NCBI GenBank assembly: GCA_017503785.1
Contig: JAFVSK010000004.1
Coordinates: 1-64,000 of the forward strand
Direction: 5' to 3'
Source: Clostridia bacterium
Lineage (GTDB): Bacteria; Bacillota; Clostridia; Oscillospirales; Acutalibacteraceae
DNA: 64,000 bases
The position numbers were made by a program, and so were the translations under genes. Positions within the stretch are counted from its first letter, which is position 1, and every line of letters starts with the position of its first letter. The notes under the pieces were generated by a model. The model searched no databases. It was not told the DNA's origin and saw nothing but the letters and a program-made list of their open reading frames with translations. Positions 1-9,489 of this stretch are shown piece by piece.

Positions 1-5
1 ACAAG

Positions 6-110
6 TCAAAACGAACAATTTTTGTACGGCAACAAGGCATGCGAACGCAGAAATACTGTATGTATTTCAAGTGAGTATAACGCTGTTGCTGTGAAAAATT
101 GTTGTTTTGA
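6..110. repeat. Large imperfect inverted repeat upstream of mutS
   Basis: The two arms begin with TCAAAAC-(G)-AACAATTTTT at 6-23 and end with its complement AAAAATTGTTGTTTTGA at 94-110. Inner matches follow: GCAACA at 29-34 against TGTTGC at 84-89, and GAAATAC at 50-56 against GTATTTC at 62-68. The arms thus fold into an interrupted hairpin of about 105 nt. It sits just before the mutS ribosome binding site and has no T-tract at its end, so it is not a simple terminator. It could be a MITE-like intergenic repeat or a structured mRNA leader. Confidence 0.6.
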
Positions 111-168
111 CCGATTAGGGTTCAACTCTCTTCGGCTATAGTATTTGTAAGATTTGGAGGAAAACGGT

Positions 169-2778
169 ATGGCGGCAATGACGCCGATGATGCAGCAGTA
201 TCTGGCGATCAAAGAGCAATATCCTCAATGTATTCTGTTTTTCCGCTTGGGTGACTTTTACGAGATGTTTTTCGAGGATGCCAAGGTAGCTTCGCGAGAA
301 CTCGAACTCGTACTCACCGGGCGGGATTGCGGGCAGGAGGAACGCGCCCCCATGTGCGGTGTGCCGTATCACAGCTGTGAAACGTATATTGCTCGGCTGG
401 TCAATCGCGGCTACAAGGTGGCCATCTGCGAGCAAACGGAAGACCCTGCACTTGCCAAGGGGTTAGTGCAACGCGAGGTAGTGCGCATCATCACACCGGG
501 CACGGTCATCGAAGGCAGCATGCTGGAGGAAACGCGCAATAACTATCTGTGCACCGTGTTTGCCGGCGATGGCTTTACCGATGCCGGTCTCTGCTTCACC
601 GATACCTCCACGGGCGATATCCACGTCACCCATTTAGACGGCACGGACATTCGTTCCCGCCTCATCAACGAGCTGTCGCGCTTTTCTCCGCGCGAGGTCT
701 TGCTTAACGACGTAGCCATGGCCGATCAGCTCACCTATACCTTCCTCGCCGAGCGGTTGCTCGTTAAGCCCGAGCAGGCCGAGCCTGCCAGCTTCGACTA
801 TGCCGCCGCCGAGGAGATCATTCTGCAGCATTTTCACAAGACCTCGTTGCGCGCCGCCGAACTGGAAGATAAATTTTCTGCGGTACGCGCGCTGGGCTGC
901 ACGCTGCACTACCTGTATATGACACAGAAGATCGGCTTGGAGCGCATGGCCTATCTCAACGTGTATTCCGACATTCAGTATATGCGCCTCGATATTTCCA
1001 CGCGCCGCAATCTGGAGCTCACCGAAACGCTGCGCAGCGGCAAAAAGCACGGTTCTCTCTTGGGCGTGCTCGACCGCACGCGCACTGCCATGGGTGCTCG
1101 TTTGCTGCGCTCGTGGGTAGAACAGCCGCTCTTGCATCCGGCACAGATCACCCGCCGTCAGGGTGCGGTGGACGAGCTGGTACACGATTCCATGCGGCGT
1201 GAGGAGCTGCAGGAGCTGCTGGGCGAGGTGTACGACTTAAAGCGCATTATGTCCCGCGTGGTCTACGGCAGTGTCAACGCCAAGGAGCTGTGCTCGCTTA
1301 AGCACACCATCGGACGGCTCGGTCCGGTGCGCGAGCGTATGCAGGGCGCCAAAAGCACACTGCTGTGCGAGCTGCGCGAGCAGATCGACCCGCTGCAGGA
1401 CGTCTATCAGCGCATCAGCGAGGCCGTTGCCGACGATCCGCCCCTCACCGTTAAAGAGGGTGGGGTCATTCGCCCCGGCTACAACGCCGAGTTAGACGAA
1501 CTGCGTTCCATCATGACCGACGGTACGGGCATCATTGCCCGCATCGAGGCCGAGGAAAAAGAAAAAACCGGCATCCGCACCCTCAAGGTCGGATATAATC
1601 GTGTATTTGGCTATTACATTGAGGTGTCCCGCAGCTTTACGGAGCAGGTGCCCGAGCACTACATACGCAAGCAAACGCTGGCCAACGCCGAACGCTACAT
1701 CACGCAAGAGCTCAAGGAATTAGAGGCTCGCGTGCTGGGTGCTAAGGAACGCTCCATTGCACTGGAGCACGAGTTGTTTTCCGAGGTGCGGCGCGCGGTT
1801 GCCGCCGAGCTGTCGCGTATTCAAAGCACGGCCGAGGCTGTGTCGGCGGTCGACGTGCTCTGCTCGCTTGCCGAAGTGGCGGTGCGGGGCGGCTACGTGT
1901 GTCCTGTCATTGATATGAGCGGCGAGCTCGTTATTAAAAACGGCCGTCATCCGGTGGTGGAATCGCTGTTGAAAGCGCCGTTCGTTCCCAACGATATTCA
2001 TTTAGACGGCAAGAACGAGCGTGTGATGATCCTCACCGGCCCCAATATGGCGGGTAAATCCACCTATATGCGTCAAACGGCGCTTATTACGCTGCTGGCA
2101 CAGATCGGCAGCTTCGTGCCTGCCGAAAGTGCTACCATCGGCATTGTCGACAGTATCTTCACCCGCGTCGGCGCATCCGACGATCTGGCCTCGGGTCAGT
2201 CCACCTTCATGGTAGAAATGAGCGAGGTCGCCACCATTTTGGAGCACGCCACCGCCAACAGCCTCATCGTGTTCGATGAGATCGGCCGCGGCACCTCCAC
2301 GTTCGACGGGATGAGCATCGCTCGCGCCGTGCTGGAGCACGTGGCGCGCCGCGTAGGAGCCAAGACCTTGTTCGCCACGCATTATCATGAGCTTACCGTG
2401 ATGGAAGATCAGCTGGAGGGCGTACGCAACTACAGCATCGCCGTGAAACGCCACGGCGAGAGCATCACCTTCCTGCGCCGTATCGTTCGCGGTCCCGCCG
2501 ACGAAAGCTACGGTATTGAGGTGGCCAAGCTTGCCGGTGTTCCCGACGCCGTGGTGGCCCGTGCCCGCGAAATCTTAGAGGAACTGAATGCCGGTGGGGC
2601 TGCCGCCGTGCAGCGCGCACCGTTGTCGGTGGCCGAGGATAACGAACAGCTGTCGCTGTTGCCCATGGCCGATAATGAGCTTGTTCGTCGTCTGCGCGAC
2701 TTGGATGTGAATGTGCTTACGCCCATTGAGGCTATGCATATTTTGTATGAATTAAACCGTGATGCGCAAGCATTTTAA
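169..2778 (+). CDS. mutS: DNA mismatch repair protein MutS
   Basis: MutS recognises mispaired and looped bases and starts repair with MutL. The protein is 869 aa, normal for the family. The mismatch-reading Phe-Tyr-Glu (FYE) lies at residues 30-32. The Walker A motif GPNMAGKST is near residue 623, followed by the Walker B/DEIGRGTS region and an ATHYHEL switch. ATG at 169 is chosen because GGAGG at 156-160 is 8 nt upstream; an in-frame TTG at 154 overlaps that ribosome site and is unlikely. It heads an operon continuing through mutL and miaA into division genes. A long inverted repeat precedes it and no clear promoter was found. Confidence 0.97.
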   Translation: MAAMTPMMQQYLAIKEQYPQCILFFRLGDFYEMFFEDAKVASRELELVLTGRDCGQEERAPMCGVPYHSCETYIARLVNRGYKVAICEQTEDPALAKGLVQREVVRIITPGTVIEGSMLEETRNNYLCTVFAGDGFTDAGLCFTDTSTGDIHVTHLDGTDIRSRLINELSRFSPREVLLNDVAMADQLTYTFLAERLLVKPEQAEPASFDYAAAEEIILQHFHKTSLRAAELEDKFSAVRALGCTLHYLYMTQKIGLERMAYLNVYSDIQYMRLDISTRRNLELTETLRSGKKHGSLLGVLDRTRTAMGARLLRSWVEQPLLHPAQITRRQGAVDELVHDSMRREELQELLGEVYDLKRIMSRVVYGSVNAKELCSLKHTIGRLGPVRERMQGAKSTLLCELREQIDPLQDVYQRISEAVADDPPLTVKEGGVIRPGYNAELDELRSIMTDGTGIIARIEAEEKEKTGIRTLKVGYNRVFGYYIEVSRSFTEQVPEHYIRKQTLANAERYITQELKELEARVLGAKERSIALEHELFSEVRRAVAAELSRIQSTAEAVSAVDVLCSLAEVAVRGGYVCPVIDMSGELVIKNGRHPVVESLLKAPFVPNDIHLDGKNERVMILTGPNMAGKSTYMRQTALITLLAQIGSFVPAESATIGIVDSIFTRVGASDDLASGQSTFMVEMSEVATILEHATANSLIVFDEIGRGTSTFDGMSIARAVLEHVARRVGAKTLFATHYHELTVMEDQLEGVRNYSIAVKRHGESITFLRRIVRGPADESYGIEVAKLAGVPDAVVARAREILEELNAGGAAAVQRAPLSVAEDNEQLSLLPMADNELVRRLRDLDVNVLTPIEAMHILYELNRDAQAF

Positions 2779-2796
2779 TTGAAAGGAGGCAGTACC

Positions 2797-4707
2797 GTGG
2801 CCAAAATTCAAGTATTAGACAAACACACCGCCGAACTCATCGCTGCCGGTGAGGTGGTCGAACGCCCCTCGTCAGTGGCGAAGGAACTTATTGAAAACGC
2901 TATTGATGCCGGTGCTACCTCCATCACTGTGGAAATCGAAAACGGCGGTATCACCTATTTGGCAGTGCGTGATAACGGCTGCGGCTTTGCACGCGAGGAC
3001 GTGCCCACGGCCTTTTTGCGGCATGCCACCAGTAAGATCCGCACCGAAGACGATCTGGAACGCATCGGCACGCTGGGCTTCCGCGGCGAAGCCTTGGCTT
3101 CGGTTGCTGCCGTGTCGCGTGTGGAGCTTGTTACCCGCACCGAGGACGATCTGGCCGGCACCTTGTATCGGCTGGAGGGCGGCGAGGAGATCGAGCTTAC
3201 CGACACGGGCTGTGCGCGCGGTTCGACAATTATCGTGCGCGATCTGTTCTATAATGTCCCTGCCCGCATGAAATTTTTGAAAAAAGACGTCGGCGAAGCC
3301 AACGCTGTGGCCGCCGTTGTCGATCGTTTGGCACTGTCCCATCCCGAGATCTCGTTCCGTTTTCTGCGCGATGGGCGCGAGGAACTGCTCACTCCCGGCG
3401 ATAACGACCTGCTTTCCTGCATCGGTTCGGTGCTGGGGCGCGATTTTGCCAAAACGCTGATTCCCCTTGAGTATTCACTGGGCGGTGTTCGTGTGAGCGG
3501 CTATATCTGCCGCCCTGCTTCGGCTCGTGCCAACCGCACCATGCAGCATTTCTTCATTAACGGTCGCTACGTAAAAACGCGCACCGCCATGGCGGCGCTG
3601 GAACAAGCGTATAAGGGTGCGATCATGGTGGGGAAATTCCCTGCCTGTGTCTTAAATTTGGACATGCCCCCCGAAACGGTGGATGCCAACGTGCACCCCG
3701 CCAAGATCGAGGTACGCTTTGTGAACGAAAAGCCGGTTTTCGATGCGGTCTATCACGGCGTAAAAACCGCCCTCATGGGCGACAGTGCGCCCAAGCAGGC
3801 CGAGTTTTCCGCACCGGTAAAGCAACCCGAGGCGGTCATTCCCACACGCCCCGCAACGGCACACACCATTGCGCAACGGGTGGAAGCACAACGCGTCGAG
3901 ACGGTTCGCGAACAACCGCAACAGCCGCCTCGTCCCAAAGAGCCGTCCGTGTGGCAGGCTCGCAGCGCCGCGCAGAGTGGGCGCTTGAATAACGAGCAGC
4001 CGGCGGTGGCCGCGTTCTTTGCCTCGGCCGAGCCCAATCCGGTAGCCAAAGAGCCTGAAGCTCCTGTTCAGGAATCGCTGCCCCTGCAGGAAGCTGTACC
4101 TGTGCAGGTAGAAGAAGCCCCCGTGCTTCACAACACTCCCGAGCCGGTGCGTCTGGTAGGAGAGGTGTTGCACACCTATATCGTAGCCGAATGGCGCGGT
4201 TCGGTGTATTTTATCGACAAACACGCCGCTCACGAGCGGTTGCTATATAACGAACTGAAAAAGACGGAGCACACCGATGCCCAGCTGCTTCTCACGCCGC
4301 TCACGGTAACCCTCAGCCGCGAAGAACTTGAGGCCCTTACCGCTGCCGAGGAAGCGCTGCGTTCTGCAGGCTTCGATGCCGAAGAGTTCGGCGGCCGCTC
4401 ACTCATTGTGCGCGCCGTTCCCATGCCGCTTGTCGGAACCGACATTGCCGAAAGCCTGCGCGAAATCGCCGGCGGGCTTATTGCCGGTCGTCGCGAGATC
4501 ACCACCGCACAGCTGGATTGGATCTACCACTCCGTTGCCTGCCGCGCCGCCGTAAAGGGAGGCGACAGCAGCAACCCTGTCGAACTGCAAAAGCTGGCCG
4601 AGCGGGTACTGTGGGAAGACGATGTTCGCACCTGCCCTCACGGTCGTCCGGTGTGCTTTGAACTGACCGCACACGAGATTGAAAAGCAGTTTGGGAGGAT
4701 CGTCTGA
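2797..4707 (+). CDS. mutL: DNA mismatch repair endonuclease MutL
   Basis: MutL couples mismatch recognition to strand incision. The N-terminal GHKL ATPase shows ELIENAIDAGA, DNGCGF and GTLGFRGEAL. A low-complexity Pro/Glu/Gln-rich linker spans roughly residues 335-450. The C-terminal domain carries DKHAAHE, ACRAAVKGGD and CPHGRP, the usual motifs of endonuclease-type MutL. In the DQHA(X)2E(X)4E motif the final Glu position reads Asn with a Glu one residue later, a small deviation. GTG at 2797 is chosen because GGAGG at 2784-2788 is correctly spaced; a TTG at 2779 precedes that site. The stop overlaps the miaA start by 1 nt. Confidence 0.96.
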   Translation: MAKIQVLDKHTAELIAAGEVVERPSSVAKELIENAIDAGATSITVEIENGGITYLAVRDNGCGFAREDVPTAFLRHATSKIRTEDDLERIGTLGFRGEALASVAAVSRVELVTRTEDDLAGTLYRLEGGEEIELTDTGCARGSTIIVRDLFYNVPARMKFLKKDVGEANAVAAVVDRLALSHPEISFRFLRDGREELLTPGDNDLLSCIGSVLGRDFAKTLIPLEYSLGGVRVSGYICRPASARANRTMQHFFINGRYVKTRTAMAALEQAYKGAIMVGKFPACVLNLDMPPETVDANVHPAKIEVRFVNEKPVFDAVYHGVKTALMGDSAPKQAEFSAPVKQPEAVIPTRPATAHTIAQRVEAQRVETVREQPQQPPRPKEPSVWQARSAAQSGRLNNEQPAVAAFFASAEPNPVAKEPEAPVQESLPLQEAVPVQVEEAPVLHNTPEPVRLVGEVLHTYIVAEWRGSVYFIDKHAAHERLLYNELKKTEHTDAQLLLTPLTVTLSREELEALTAAEEALRSAGFDAEEFGGRSLIVRAVPMPLVGTDIAESLREIAGGLIAGRREITTAQLDWIYHSVACRAAVKGGDSSNPVELQKLAERVLWEDDVRTCPHGRPVCFELTAHEIEKQFGRIV

Positions 4708-5651
4708 TGTCCACCAAACGAATCCCTCTCGTCGTTGTTGCCGGTCCCACCGCTTCGGGGAAGACCTCTTTGGCGGTTGAACTGTGCAAGCGCTTCAACG
4801 GCGAGGTTATCTCGGCCGACTCCATGCAGGTGTATGCCACGCTGCAGGTCGGCACAGCCCGCCCCACCGAGGAAGAAACTGCCGGCATCCCACATCACGT
4901 AATGGGGTTTCTCCCGCCGGATGCCTCCTACAGCGTCGCTCTCTATGCAGAAGTGGCTCACGCCGCCATCCGCGAGGTGCACGGCCGCGGCAAACTGCCC
5001 GTCGTATGCGGCGGTACAGGCTTGTACATTCAAGCCGTGGTCGATAATCTGCAATACGAAGACCAACCCGGCGATCGCACCGTGCGTGATGAGTTGAACA
5101 AACGCATCGCAGCCGAGGGTGGTGAAGCCTTGCTTCAAGAACTGGCCGCTGTTGACCCACAAACCGCTGCGCGGCTTCACCCAAACGACCACGGCCGCAT
5201 TGTCCGTGCACTGGAGATTTACCGTACCACCGGCCGCACCATCACCCAACAAAATGAAGACTCACGGCGCACGCCGTCACCGTATATTCCCTGCGGCATC
5301 CGCTTGGATTTCCGCGATCGCGCCGTCTTGTACGACCGTATCGACCGCCGCGTCGAGCTGATGCTGAAAAACGGTCTGGAGTCAGAGGCTCGTTGGCTGC
5401 GCAATCAACCCAACACCGATACGGTCCGCCAAGCCATCGGCTACAAGGAATGGGAACCGTACTTTGCAGGCGAAGCCTCGCTCAGCGAGGTCACAGCCGC
5501 CATCCGGCAAGGCACACGACGCTATGCCAAGCGCCAGCTGTCGTGGTTCCGCCATCAGGATTGGATGACCACCGTATACGTCGACGACGGTGATGTTTTC
5601 GCCGCCGCCGCAAAGCTTATAACAGACTGGGAAGGAGCACAGAGCGTATGA
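4707..5651 (+). CDS. miaA: tRNA dimethylallyltransferase MiaA
   Basis: MiaA adds a dimethylallyl group from DMAPP to N6 of A37 in tRNAs reading UNN codons. The protein is 314 aa, typical length. The P-loop GPTASGKTSLAV lies at residues 11-22, then ISADSMQVY and VCGGTGLYI, both hallmarks of the family. ATG overlaps the mutL TGA (TGATG), so translation is probably coupled. The mutS-mutL-miaA order is common in Clostridia. Its stop overlaps the next gene by 4 nt. Confidence 0.96.
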   Translation: MSTKRIPLVVVAGPTASGKTSLAVELCKRFNGEVISADSMQVYATLQVGTARPTEEETAGIPHHVMGFLPPDASYSVALYAEVAHAAIREVHGRGKLPVVCGGTGLYIQAVVDNLQYEDQPGDRTVRDELNKRIAAEGGEALLQELAAVDPQTAARLHPNDHGRIVRALEIYRTTGRTITQQNEDSRRTPSPYIPCGIRLDFRDRAVLYDRIDRRVELMLKNGLESEARWLRNQPNTDTVRQAIGYKEWEPYFAGEASLSEVTAAIRQGTRRYAKRQLSWFRHQDWMTTVYVDDGDVFAAAAKLITDWEGAQSV

Positions 5652-6874
5652 AGCCTATCGTCAAGCGCATCCTGCTTATTATGGCAGCCTTGCTGCTGGT
5701 CGCCTACGTTGGCTATCAGGCGTACACGGTGTTTCGCCCCAAACTGGAAACCGCCACCGTCACACAGGTTACCGCCTACCAAACGTTGGAAACCGACGGT
5801 GTGGTATTCCGCGATGAAACCATCATCACCGAAAACCCCAGCGGATATTTGTATTACTCTGCGCAAAACGGCAGCCGCGTATCGCGCGGCGGTAAAATTG
5901 CCGATATTTTCGCTTCGGAAAACGATGCGTTGGCCCAGCAAAATCTGAAAAAGCTGGATGCCGAGATCGCTTCCCTGGCTTCGATCAACGCGCAGGGCAC
6001 CTCAAACCGTGCCAATTTAACGGCGATCAACCAGCAAATTGACGATATTTGGCTGCAGATCACCGGCAAGGCCAAATCCCTGTCCTTCGATGGCATGGAA
6101 GACCTGCACTCCCGTCTTCTCACGCTGCTCAATAAGCAGCAGATCACGGTAGGCCGCGTTGAAAACTACGATGCTCAGTTAAATGCCATGCGTGCCGAAC
6201 GGCAGCAGCTGGCCACCTCGTTCAGTCCGGCGAGCGGTCAGGTGAGCGCGCCGGTAGCCGGGTATTTCATCGGCGATCTCGACGGCTACGAAACCTATTG
6301 CAGCACCAAGGGTGTTACCGAGCTTACCGTCGCCCGCGTGCAAGAGGCGTTGAACTATCAACCGCAAAACGTTTCTTCGGGCATCGGCAAGATCGTTGCC
6401 GACTACGAATGGTATCTGGCGTGCGTATTGCCGCTGGAGCAGGCTGCCGAGCTGAAAATGGGCACGCAAATTGAAGTGCGTATGCCGTTTGTAAGCAACC
6501 AGATCATTCCCATGCAGGTAACGGCAATCAATAAAGATGCTTCCGGGCAAGCAGCCCTCATTTTAAAATGCACCAACATGGACCAATCGCTGTCCACTGT
6601 GCGTGTCGAAAAAATCGAGATCCGTTTGAAACAGTATGACGGCCTGCGCATTCCCGACAGTGCCATTCGCTTCAACGAGCAGCACGAACAGGGTGTATAC
6701 GTGCAGGTAGGCAACGTGTTGGCATTCCGTCGCATTCGGGTGCTGTATCACGATGCCGCAGGCGCTTTTTCTGTTTGCCAAGTCCCCGATGATGATATGG
6801 AAGGCTACGTTGCACTTTACGATAAGATCGCCGTGAAAGGAGAGGATCTGTATGACGGAAAACTTGCACGATAA
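5648..6874 (+). CDS. HlyD-like membrane-anchored protein
   Basis: 408 aa with one N-terminal membrane segment (about residues 8-25) followed by a long extracytoplasmic part. The region around residues 55-90 (NPSGYLYYSAQNGSRVSRGG) resembles the lipoyl/barrel-sandwich hybrid fold of HlyD-type adaptor subunits, followed by a helical hairpin (residues about 95-190) and beta-rich domains. No efflux ATPase or permease lies nearby; instead it overlaps miaA by 4 nt and ylmE by 23 nt in a cell-division operon. A role at the envelope or divisome is an inference from position; substrate and partner are unknown. Confidence 0.75.
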   Translation: MKPIVKRILLIMAALLLVAYVGYQAYTVFRPKLETATVTQVTAYQTLETDGVVFRDETIITENPSGYLYYSAQNGSRVSRGGKIADIFASENDALAQQNLKKLDAEIASLASINAQGTSNRANLTAINQQIDDIWLQITGKAKSLSFDGMEDLHSRLLTLLNKQQITVGRVENYDAQLNAMRAERQQLATSFSPASGQVSAPVAGYFIGDLDGYETYCSTKGVTELTVARVQEALNYQPQNVSSGIGKIVADYEWYLACVLPLEQAAELKMGTQIEVRMPFVSNQIIPMQVTAINKDASGQAALILKCTNMDQSLSTVRVEKIEIRLKQYDGLRIPDSAIRFNEQHEQGVYVQVGNVLAFRRIRVLYHDAAGAFSVCQVPDDDMEGYVALYDKIAVKGEDLYDGKLAR

Positions 6875-7577
6875 CCACGCCTACGTGCGTGAAAACCTCG
6901 CTCGCATCGAAGAGCAGATCCAAGCGGCGTGTGCAGCGGCCGGTCGTCGGCGCGAAGAGGTCACGCTGATGGCGGTCACCAAAACGGTCGATGCTGCGCG
7001 CATCAATGCGGCACTGGCAGCGGGCGTTACGCATATCGGCGAAAACCGTGTGCAGGAGTTTTTGGAAAAGCGCGATGCGTTGCAGCTCGACGGTGTGCAA
7101 GCGCATCTGATCGGTCATCTGCAAACCAATAAGGTGCGCCGCATCGTGGGTGAAGTCGATATGATCCAATCCATCGACAGCGAGCGTTTGGCTCAAGCCG
7201 TTTCCCGTGCAGCGGCCGAGACCGAACGCGGCCACTGCGACGTGCTGGTAGAAGTAAACATCGGCAATGAGGACTCCAAAAGCGGTGTACCGGTTGCCGA
7301 ACTGGAACCGTTGCTTGAAAAAATAGCGAATTTTCCCGGTCTTCGCGTGCGTGGATTAATGGCAATCCCGCCGATTTTGCACACAGAAGCGGAAAAACGC
7401 GCAGTTTTTGAGCAAATGTATAAACTGTTTGTTGACATTCGGGGTAAAAATGTGGATAATATAACTATGGAGATCTTATCTATGGGAATGTCAATGGATT
7501 ATGTTGAAGCTATCCGTGAAGGATCCACAATGGTCCGTATCGGTTCGGCGATCTTCGGAAAACGAGAATATCATTAA
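6852..7577 (+). CDS. ylmE: YggS/YlmE family PLP-binding protein
   Basis: 241-aa single-domain alanine-racemase-fold protein that binds pyridoxal phosphate without known catalysis and helps PLP homeostasis. The PLP lysine is in MAVTKT (about residue 40), and IGENRVQEF, HLIGHLQTNK and SMGMSMDYVEAI are characteristic. It begins inside the preceding gene (23-nt overlap). The ylmE-sepF neighbourhood is conserved in Gram-positive bacteria. Confidence 0.93.
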   Translation: MTENLHDNHAYVRENLARIEEQIQAACAAAGRRREEVTLMAVTKTVDAARINAALAAGVTHIGENRVQEFLEKRDALQLDGVQAHLIGHLQTNKVRRIVGEVDMIQSIDSERLAQAVSRAAAETERGHCDVLVEVNIGNEDSKSGVPVAELEPLLEKIANFPGLRVRGLMAIPPILHTEAEKRAVFEQMYKLFVDIRGKNVDNITMEILSMGMSMDYVEAIREGSTMVRIGSAIFGKREYH

Positions 7578-7593
7578 GCAGGAGGAAGTAACT

Positions 7594-8022
7594 ATGAATC
7601 TTTTGGGAAAACTGCAAGGTCTTTTGGGCGATAACGAAGACGATCAGATCGAAGAAACCGGCAACGATATTATGTCCCGCACACCGGAGCGCGCTGCCGA
7701 GGAGCCCGCACAAAAGGGCAACAAGGTGGTAAACATTCACGCCACGGCTCAGCTGCAGGTCGTGTTGGTCAAGCCCGAGCGCTTTGATGACGCCAGCACC
7801 ATTGCCGACCACCTCAACAACAAACGCACGGTGGTTCTGAATCTGGAATCGTCCAACAAAGACGTTGCTCGCCGCATCCTCGACTTCTTGAGCGGTGTTG
7901 CCTACGCGAACGACGGCCAGATCAAAAAGGTCGCCAACTGCACCTATATCATCACGCCGTACAACGTCGGCTTTATGGGTGATCTGTTAGACGAACTGGA
8001 GAACAATGGCTTATATTTCTGA
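7594..8022 (+). CDS. sepF: Cell division protein SepF
   Basis: SepF binds FtsZ and the membrane and aligns FtsZ filaments at the septum. The protein is 142 aa. A short hydrophobic N-terminus (MNLLGKLQGLLG) fits its membrane-binding helix. The SepF domain includes VVLVKPERFDDASTIADHL and FLSGVAYANDGQIKKVANCTYI. ATG at 7594 is preceded by AGGAGG at 7580-7585; the longer in-frame extension into ylmE lacks such a site. The stop overlaps ylmH by 17 nt. Confidence 0.95.
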   Translation: MNLLGKLQGLLGDNEDDQIEETGNDIMSRTPERAAEEPAQKGNKVVNIHATAQLQVVLVKPERFDDASTIADHLNNKRTVVLNLESSNKDVARRILDFLSGVAYANDGQIKKVANCTYIITPYNVGFMGDLLDELENNGLYF

Positions 8023-8773
8023 TGCATCGGAAGAGGACGCGCTCACGCGTGCCCGCATAGACGATGCTTGCCATCTGTGTGACGTGCGCTCGTGTCCCCG
8101 ATTTGTCGGTTTTCTTGACGAACACCAACAAGCGGTGGCACGAGCCGTCTTGCGTGAAAAGGGAGTCACAAGCTTTCGGTTTTACGGTGGCTATCCCGAG
8201 GCCGAGCGCACGGTGCTGGGGGTGTTTCCCTCGTTCATGGAGCCCGATGAAGCGCTGTTTCCCGTTCAGGCCATCGGCTTTTGCTACCGCACCGCTGCCA
8301 CACTGTCGCACCGCGACTTTTTGGGAGCCCTGCTCGGCACCGGTATTCGCCGCGAAAAGTTGGGCGACATTATCTGCCAAAACGGCGAAGCTGTCGTGAT
8401 GGCCGATGAAGAGCTGGCCCCCTTTTTGGCAAACACGGTCCAAAAGATCGGCCACGAGGGCGTCAAAGTGGTATATCCCTACACGCGGCCCGTCACCGTG
8501 GTGCGTGAATTTAAAGAATTGCACGATACCGTGCCTTCCCCGCGGCTGGATGCCGTGTTGCGCATTGCGCTGCGCGCCTCTCGCGAGGAGGCGGTGCGCC
8601 GCATCGTCGGCGGAGCGGTGTCGGTCAATCATCTACCCACCGAGAATGTGTCCCTCACCGTTAACGAGGGCGATATCCTTTCGGTGCGTGGTGTCGGCCG
8701 CTTTCGGGTCGCCGCCATCGGCCCGCCCACCAAAAAAGGGCGGCTGTTTGTTCGCTTGGAGCAGTATATTTAA
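8006..8773 (+). CDS. ylmH: YlmH-type S4-domain RNA-binding protein
   Basis: 255 aa. The N-terminal two thirds match the YlmH family (VTSFRFYGGYPEAERTVLGVFPSF), and a C-terminal S4 RNA-binding domain starts near residue 180 (LDAVLRIALRASREEAVRRIVGG). In Firmicutes YlmH sits in the division operon and has been linked to ribosome-associated rescue. It overlaps sepF by 17 nt. YlmG/YggT, often found between SepF and YlmH, is absent here. Confidence 0.9.
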   Translation: MAYISDASEEDALTRARIDDACHLCDVRSCPRFVGFLDEHQQAVARAVLREKGVTSFRFYGGYPEAERTVLGVFPSFMEPDEALFPVQAIGFCYRTAATLSHRDFLGALLGTGIRREKLGDIICQNGEAVVMADEELAPFLANTVQKIGHEGVKVVYPYTRPVTVVREFKELHDTVPSPRLDAVLRIALRASREEAVRRIVGGAVSVNHLPTENVSLTVNEGDILSVRGVGRFRVAAIGPPTKKGRLFVRLEQYI

Positions 8774-8793
8774 CGAAACGGAGGAGTTCTTAA

Positions 8794-9465
8794 ATGATGA
8801 CTTTAGATGAAATCCGCAACGTAGAATTCAGTCGCGGCCGCGGCTATCGCGCCGAGGAGGTCGATGATTTTATCGATGCCTGCGCCGAAACCGTCGAGCA
8901 GCTGAACCGAGAAAAGGAAGAGCTCTCTCAGAAAATGAAGGTGCTTGCCGATAAGCTGGTGGAGTACCGCAATGATGAAGACAGCATCCGCGCTGCGCTG
9001 CTCAACGCCCAGCGTGCCGGCGATGCCGCGCGGCGCGAGGCCGAGGAAGCGGCCGCAGCCATGAAAAAGCAGGCCGAAGAGGAAGTGGAGGAAATCCGTT
9101 CCGCGGCCTTGAATAAGATCGCCGAGGAAAAGAACGAACTGCAACGCGTGCAGAAAGAGGTTGAGGCCTTTAAAGCACGGTTAATGACGTTGTATAAAGA
9201 GCATTTGGCCGTTATCGGCATGCTGCCCGAGCAGGAAGCTACTAAAGAGGCTGCCGAACCGCAGGCCGAAGAGGCCGCCGAGGCTGACGTTGTGGTTACT
9301 CCCGTAGAGGAAGAAACGGTGCAGCCGGCCACGGAAGGCGACGAAGAAATGAAAGTGGTATCGCGCTTCTCCGATTTAAAATTCGGCGAAGATTACGATA
9401 TCCGCGAGGATACCGATGACGACGAGGAAGAAAAGCCTCGCGGATTTTTCAAAAAGCGCAAGTAA
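8794..9465 (+). CDS. divIVA: DivIVA-domain cell division protein
   Basis: 223 aa. The N-terminus MMTLDEIRNVEFSRGRGYRA fits the membrane-curvature-sensing DivIVA head, followed by the usual EVDDFID segment and a heptad-type coiled coil to about residue 145. The C-terminal third is very acidic (AEPQAEEAAEAD, DTDDDEEEKP) and ends in basic FFKKRK. It recruits division or polar-growth proteins to curved membrane. GGAGG lies at 8781-8785. Confidence 0.92.
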   Translation: MMTLDEIRNVEFSRGRGYRAEEVDDFIDACAETVEQLNREKEELSQKMKVLADKLVEYRNDEDSIRAALLNAQRAGDAARREAEEAAAAMKKQAEEEVEEIRSAALNKIAEEKNELQRVQKEVEAFKARLMTLYKEHLAVIGMLPEQEATKEAAEPQAEEAAEADVVVTPVEEETVQPATEGDEEMKVVSRFSDLKFGEDYDIREDTDDDEEEKPRGFFKKRK

Positions 9466-9489
9466 GTTCTCAAAAGGAGATTAAACACT

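Noticed and set aside
107..142. mutS promoter from TTGACC (107-112) and TATAGT (137-142)
   Set aside because: The spacer would be 24 nt, too long for sigma-A; no better pair was found, so no promoter is called.
9466..9489. T-box leader before ileS (and similarly before proS)
   Set aside because: Only 24 nt separate divIVA and ileS, and proS overlaps the previous gene by 1 nt; there is no room for a T-box.
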